Origin: Austwickia sp039812465
Lineage (GTDB): Bacteria; Actinomycetota; Actinomycetes; Actinomycetales; Dermatophilaceae
Direction: 5' to 3'
Length of the DNA: 7,651 nucleotides
NCBI GenBank assembly: GCA_039812465.1
Contig: JBDIAS010000159.1
Location: 1 to 7,651, forward strand
Shown here: positions 6,007 to 7,651 of the stretch, piece by piece
Position numbering within the stretch: the first letter of the stretch is position 1
How the letters are laid out: every line of letters begins with the position of its first letter
Made by a program: the position numbers and the translations under genes
The notes under the pieces: generated by a model
The model's database searches: none
The model's input: only the letters and a program-made list of their open reading frames with translations
What the model was told of the DNA's origin: nothing

Positions 6007-6131
6007 GCCACTTCCCGCCCACGGGCGGAAACCGTCCGCATCCCCCCAGGTGCCCCGCGCCACTTCCCGCCCACGGGCGGAAACCGTCCGCATCCCCCCA
6101 GGTGCCCCGCGCCACCTCCCGCCCACGGGCG
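6007..6131. repeat. 52-bp tandem repeat, 2.4 copies, with internal palindrome
   Basis: Copies 6007-6058 and 6059-6110 are identical; 6111-6131 matches the first 21 bp with one change (T to C) and then diverges. Each copy contains CCGCCC-AC-GGGCGG, flanked by TT and AA after a mismatch, so each could form a short hairpin. 52 is not a multiple of 3, so this is not a coding repeat. It fills the space between the acylase terminator and the next promoter. Perfect identity of the two full copies suggests a recent duplication. Confidence 0.85.
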
Positions 6132-6161
6132 CGATGAGGCGGATTCCGACCGGTCGCCCCT

Positions 6162-6197
6162 CTGGCACAACCACAACGGCAGGACTAGCGTTGCCGC
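6162..6197 (+). promoter_or_regulatory. Leaderless-type promoter for the small gene at 6198
   Basis: TAGCGT (6186-6191) fits the TANNNT -10 motif and lies exactly 6 nt before ATG 6198, the spacing typical of leaderless actinomycete transcripts that begin at the A of the start codon. CTGGCA (6162-6167) matches TTGACA at four of six positions with an 18-bp spacer. The only purine-rich stretch, AGGA at 6181-6184, is 13 nt from the ATG, too far for a normal ribosome-binding site. Confidence 0.5.
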
Positions 6198-6392
6198 ATG
6201 GCTGACAACGCGCAGAAGAAGGAACCGATCCCGTACACCGCCGGCGACTACGACCCGGGCCACACGGGGCGCCCCCCGGCCGACCAGCCGGACCACGTCA
6301 CCCGGCCGCCCGCCGAGTCCCACGGCGCCGGCGAAGGCACCCAGAAGGGCAACGACCCGGAGCCGTACAACAAGGACTCCGAGAAGAACTGA
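6198..6392 (+). CDS. Small hydrophilic hypothetical protein (64 aa)
   Basis: The 64-residue frame starts MADNAQKKEP and is rich in Pro, Asp, Gly, Lys and Glu, with no cysteine, no hydrophobic segment and no signal peptide; it looks intrinsically disordered and cytosolic. No family is recognised. Support for a real gene is its placement between a -10 box 6 nt upstream and a very strong terminator 5 nt downstream of its stop. Disordered, highly soluble small proteins of this sort are common in actinomycetes and sometimes stress-related, but nothing here shows a role. Another small disordered protein is encoded at 592-744; the two do not look alike beyond composition. Confidence 0.65.
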   Translation: MADNAQKKEPIPYTAGDYDPGHTGRPPADQPDHVTRPPAESHGAGEGTQKGNDPEPYNKDSEKN

Positions 6393-6397
6393 GCTTC

Positions 6398-6451
6398 GAC
6401 ACGGGAAGGGGCGGTGCAGCCGATGTCGGCTGCACCGCCCCTTCCCGTGTC
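6398..6451. terminator. Bidirectional terminator: perfect 26-bp inverted repeat
   Basis: Arms 6398-6423 and 6426-6451 are perfectly complementary over 26 bp with only TG between them (the true loop will open a few pairs). The outer arm starts GACACGGG and the other ends CCCGTGTC. It lies between the convergent genes 6198-6392 (plus) and 6477-7229 (minus) and can serve both strands by symmetry. No T-run follows on either side. Confidence 0.87.
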
Positions 6452-6476
6452 TTCCCGGGCTTCTGGCCCCGGGTTC

Positions 6477-7229
6477 CTATCCCTCGGGCCTCCGAGCCAC
6501 CTCTGTGGACGTCGGCGCAGGCCACCGGTCCAGACCCGCCCCCAGGAGTGCATTGACCAGGTCATGCCCGACGGACGCTCCGTCCCGGTGGCTCCCGGGC
6601 AGCGCGTGCTCCGCGTACCACTCGTCGGGCGCCTCGGGATGGGGCCCGCACACCGCGACCCAGCCGCGGCCATAGGGGGCCAGGAGGGCGGCGATGTCAC
6701 CCGTGGCCGCGTAACGACCGAGCACGCTCACTCCCGCGGGCGGCTCTGCGGGGATCCGGAAGAGCGGGCCGTCCTGGAAGAACAGCGGCCGCGGGGTCTT
6801 GGATCCGCGCCAGCGGACGTTCACGACGGTGTCCGCGCGAGACGTGACGTCGGCCCCCGGCGATCCGACGTAAGGGTCCGCCTCGACGCCGCGGGGCAGG
6901 ATACCGAAACCACGCCACCCGTCAGCAAGATAGCCACCCATGCAAATGCCAAGATAGCGTCCGCCACATCGAACGTATTGCCGGATGAGCGGTGTGCTCG
7001 CCTTCACGCGACGGTATGCACGCTGAAGGCTCCGCCCTCCGCCTGGCTGGGCGTAGAGGGTCGCTCCGGCGAGCGTCGCACGACTGATGGTGTGTCGCTC
7101 CGCATCTCCGACGAAACGAATCTCGAACCGTGGATCTGCGCTGATCAGCAGATCGGCAAGCGCCTGCGGACACTCGGCGCAGGCGGCCGGACCTCGATAG
7201 ACGAGGGCGAGCGGGCGGTCATCGGTCAT
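6477..7229 (-). CDS. Stand-alone BPL_N domain protein (glutamine-amidotransferase-like)
   Basis: From ATG 7229-7227 the product is 250 residues. It resembles the BPL_N domain first seen at the N-terminus of eukaryotic biotin-protein ligases, which has a class I glutamine-amidotransferase-like fold. Landmarks: LALVYRGPAAC near the start, QPGGG (61-65), nucleophile elbow GICMGG with Cys96, LFFQDGPLF (149-157), and GPHPE (195-199), whose His197 and Glu199 could complete a Cys-His-Glu triad. No ligase domain follows, and no signal peptide or membrane segment is seen. The reaction of bacterial stand-alone members is unknown. The frame is also open to an ATG at 7307 (26 more residues); neither start has a strong ribosome-binding site (GGATGG before 7229), and I prefer 7229 because the domain begins there. 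Codons in the first ~110 residues use A/T third bases far more than neighbours. Divergent from kamA. Confidence 0.82.
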   Translation of the reverse strand: MTDDRPLALVYRGPAACAECPQALADLLISADPRFEIRFVGDAERHTISRATLAGATLYAQPGGGRSLQRAYRRVKASTPLIRQYVRCGGRYLGICMGGYLADGWRGFGILPRGVEADPYVGSPGADVTSRADTVVNVRWRGSKTPRPLFFQDGPLFRIPAEPPAGVSVLGRYAATGDIAALLAPYGRGWVAVCGPHPEAPDEWYAEHALPGSHRDGASVGHDLVNALLGAGLDRWPAPTSTEVARRPEG

Positions 7230-7368
7230 GACGAGTCCATCCGTGAGAACTGGTGTCGACGCATGAGGCACAGGGCAGTTGGGCACGGGCCTGAACTCCA
7301 CACCCATAAACCATCACCGAAGTCGCGTGTGATCTGCGCCATGTTGCATTTGATGCTACGGAGCCGCT

Positions 7369-7415
7369 GAGTCCTGCCTAGGATTCTGCTGTGGAGTAAG
7401 TCGTACGTCCGACTT
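7369..7415. promoter_or_regulatory. Control region between BPL_N gene and kamA, with operator-like palindrome
   Basis: AAGTCG (7398-7403) and CGACTT (7410-7415) form an inverted repeat around TACGTC; the 18-bp site is symmetric at 16 positions. Just before it, TAGGAT (7379-7384) could be a -10 for kamA, placing a transcript start near 7391 and the palindrome over the first transcribed bases, but no -35 is seen. GAGTCC (7369-7374) can pair with GGATTC (7381-7386) with one wobble. Further left, GCAT-TTG-ATGC (7346-7356) is another small palindrome, with TAGCAT on the minus strand as a possible -10 for the BPL_N gene. Confidence 0.38.
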
Positions 7416-7461
7416 GTTTCGTGTCTCAGGGAAAGTTCACACACTCGGGGGTTTCATCTCT

Positions 7462-7651
7462 ATGTCCATGTCCAACGCTGCCAACTTCCGCGGTCAACGC
7501 GTCTCCGACGACTTCGCCACTCCGACCGACCACGAGACGGGCCCACCGTCCTCCGGCACCTACACCTACCGCTACCGCGAGGTGGTCGAGCCCGACTGGC
7601 GCCGACTCCCCGGATGGCGGGACGTCAGCGAGGAGCAGTGGGAATCGGCGC
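7462..7651 (+). CDS. kamA: Lysine 2,3-aminomutase (KamA family), N-terminal part (3' end outside the window)
   Basis: ATG 7462 follows GGGGG (7447-7451) with a 10-nt gap; a second in-frame ATG at 7468 is too far from it. Sixty-three residues are visible. After about 33 polar, probably flexible residues comes YTYRYREVVEPDWRRLPGW and then RDVSEEQWESA, the conserved entry segment of actinobacterial KamA-type enzymes. The family are radical-SAM, pyridoxal-phosphate enzymes converting L-lysine to beta-lysine; the CxxxCxxC cluster and PLP lysine lie outside the window, so activity cannot be checked. Beta-lysine is used in osmolytes, in some antibiotics and in translation-factor modification, and context beyond the edge would decide which. 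The divergent BPL_N gene is its only visible neighbour. Closely related aminomutases (for example glutamate type) are an alternative. Confidence 0.82.
   Translation, partial: MSMSNAANFRGQRVSDDFATPTDHETGPPSSGTYTYRYREVVEPDWRRLPGWRDVSEEQWESA

Noticed and set aside
6007..6131. CRISPR array
   Set aside because: The 52-bp units adjoin directly with no spacers, there are only 2.4 copies, and no cas gene is near.
5743..6675. Plus-strand 310-codon frame across the acylase end, 52-bp repeats and small gene
   Set aside because: It overlaps the acylase and the 64-aa gene in other frames, crosses two strong hairpins and a non-3n repeat, and is Arg/Pro-rich noise.
6414..7370. Plus-strand 318-codon frame opposite the BPL_N gene
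   Set aside because: It is antisense to a gene with clear amidotransferase-like motifs and begins inside the terminator hairpin.
7308..7461. Lysine riboswitch before kamA
   Set aside because: The leader has small palindromes but no recognisable conserved riboswitch core or multi-helix junction.

Overview
The window is high-GC DNA with strong G/C preference at third codon positions, purine-rich Shine-Dalgarno sites, GTG as well as ATG starts, a Ser/Thr/Pro-rich secreted-lipoprotein linker and at least one apparently leaderless small gene. This points to an actinomycete (Actinomycetota). Genus cannot be told from the sequence alone. There are no rRNA or tRNA genes, CRISPR arrays, transposases or phage genes. 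The window looks like chromosomal accessory/specialised-metabolism territory.

Layout. (1) 1-363, minus: the start of a lipoprotein carrying a rhodanese-like domain, cut by the window edge. (2) 364-591: a divergent intergenic region holding a 70-bp array of degenerate heptamers (consensus AGGTCNC) and a tandem 20/21-bp repeat containing GGTACGTA and CCCGACATCC. (3) 592-744, plus: a 50-residue acidic, disordered small protein whose 3' end overlaps by 10 nt the convergent gene 735-1502. That gene (minus) is a cpYpsA-family (SLOG superfamily, 'molybdenum cofactor carrier-like') protein expanded by a 15-nt in-frame minisatellite and a Gly/Arg-rich insertion. (4) 1651-2988, plus: a complete cytochrome P450, with a 6-4-6 inverted repeat overlapping its putative promoter and a strong hairpin at its stop codon. 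(5) 3018-3370: a repeat-bearing intergenic region. (6) 3371-5911, plus: a complete secreted penicillin G acylase precursor (Ntn hydrolase, 846 residues) whose catalytic serine, oxyanion and phenylacetyl-pocket residues align with the E. coli enzyme. It is followed by a terminator hairpin and 2.4 copies of a 52-bp repeat. (7) 6198-6392, plus: a 64-residue hydrophilic small protein with a leaderless-type promoter. (8) A perfect 26-bp inverted repeat serves as a bidirectional terminator. (9) 6477-7229, minus: a stand-alone BPL_N (biotin-protein-ligase N-terminal, glutamine-amidotransferase-like) protein, divergent from (10) 7462-7651, plus: the N-terminus of a lysine 2,3-aminomutase (KamA), cut by the window edge.

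How they may work together. No single operon is visible: every gene has its own signals and most are separated by terminators or divergent promoters. The P450 and the penicillin acylase share a strand and lie close together, but a hairpin and about 380 nt separate them, so a joint oxidation/deacylation role is only a hypothesis. The divergent BPL_N/kamA pair shares a control region with an 18-bp imperfect palindrome and is the best candidate for a co-regulated unit. The most unusual structural theme is the number of short tandem repeats of different unit lengths (7, 15, 20/21, 33 and 52 bp) in about 6 kb.
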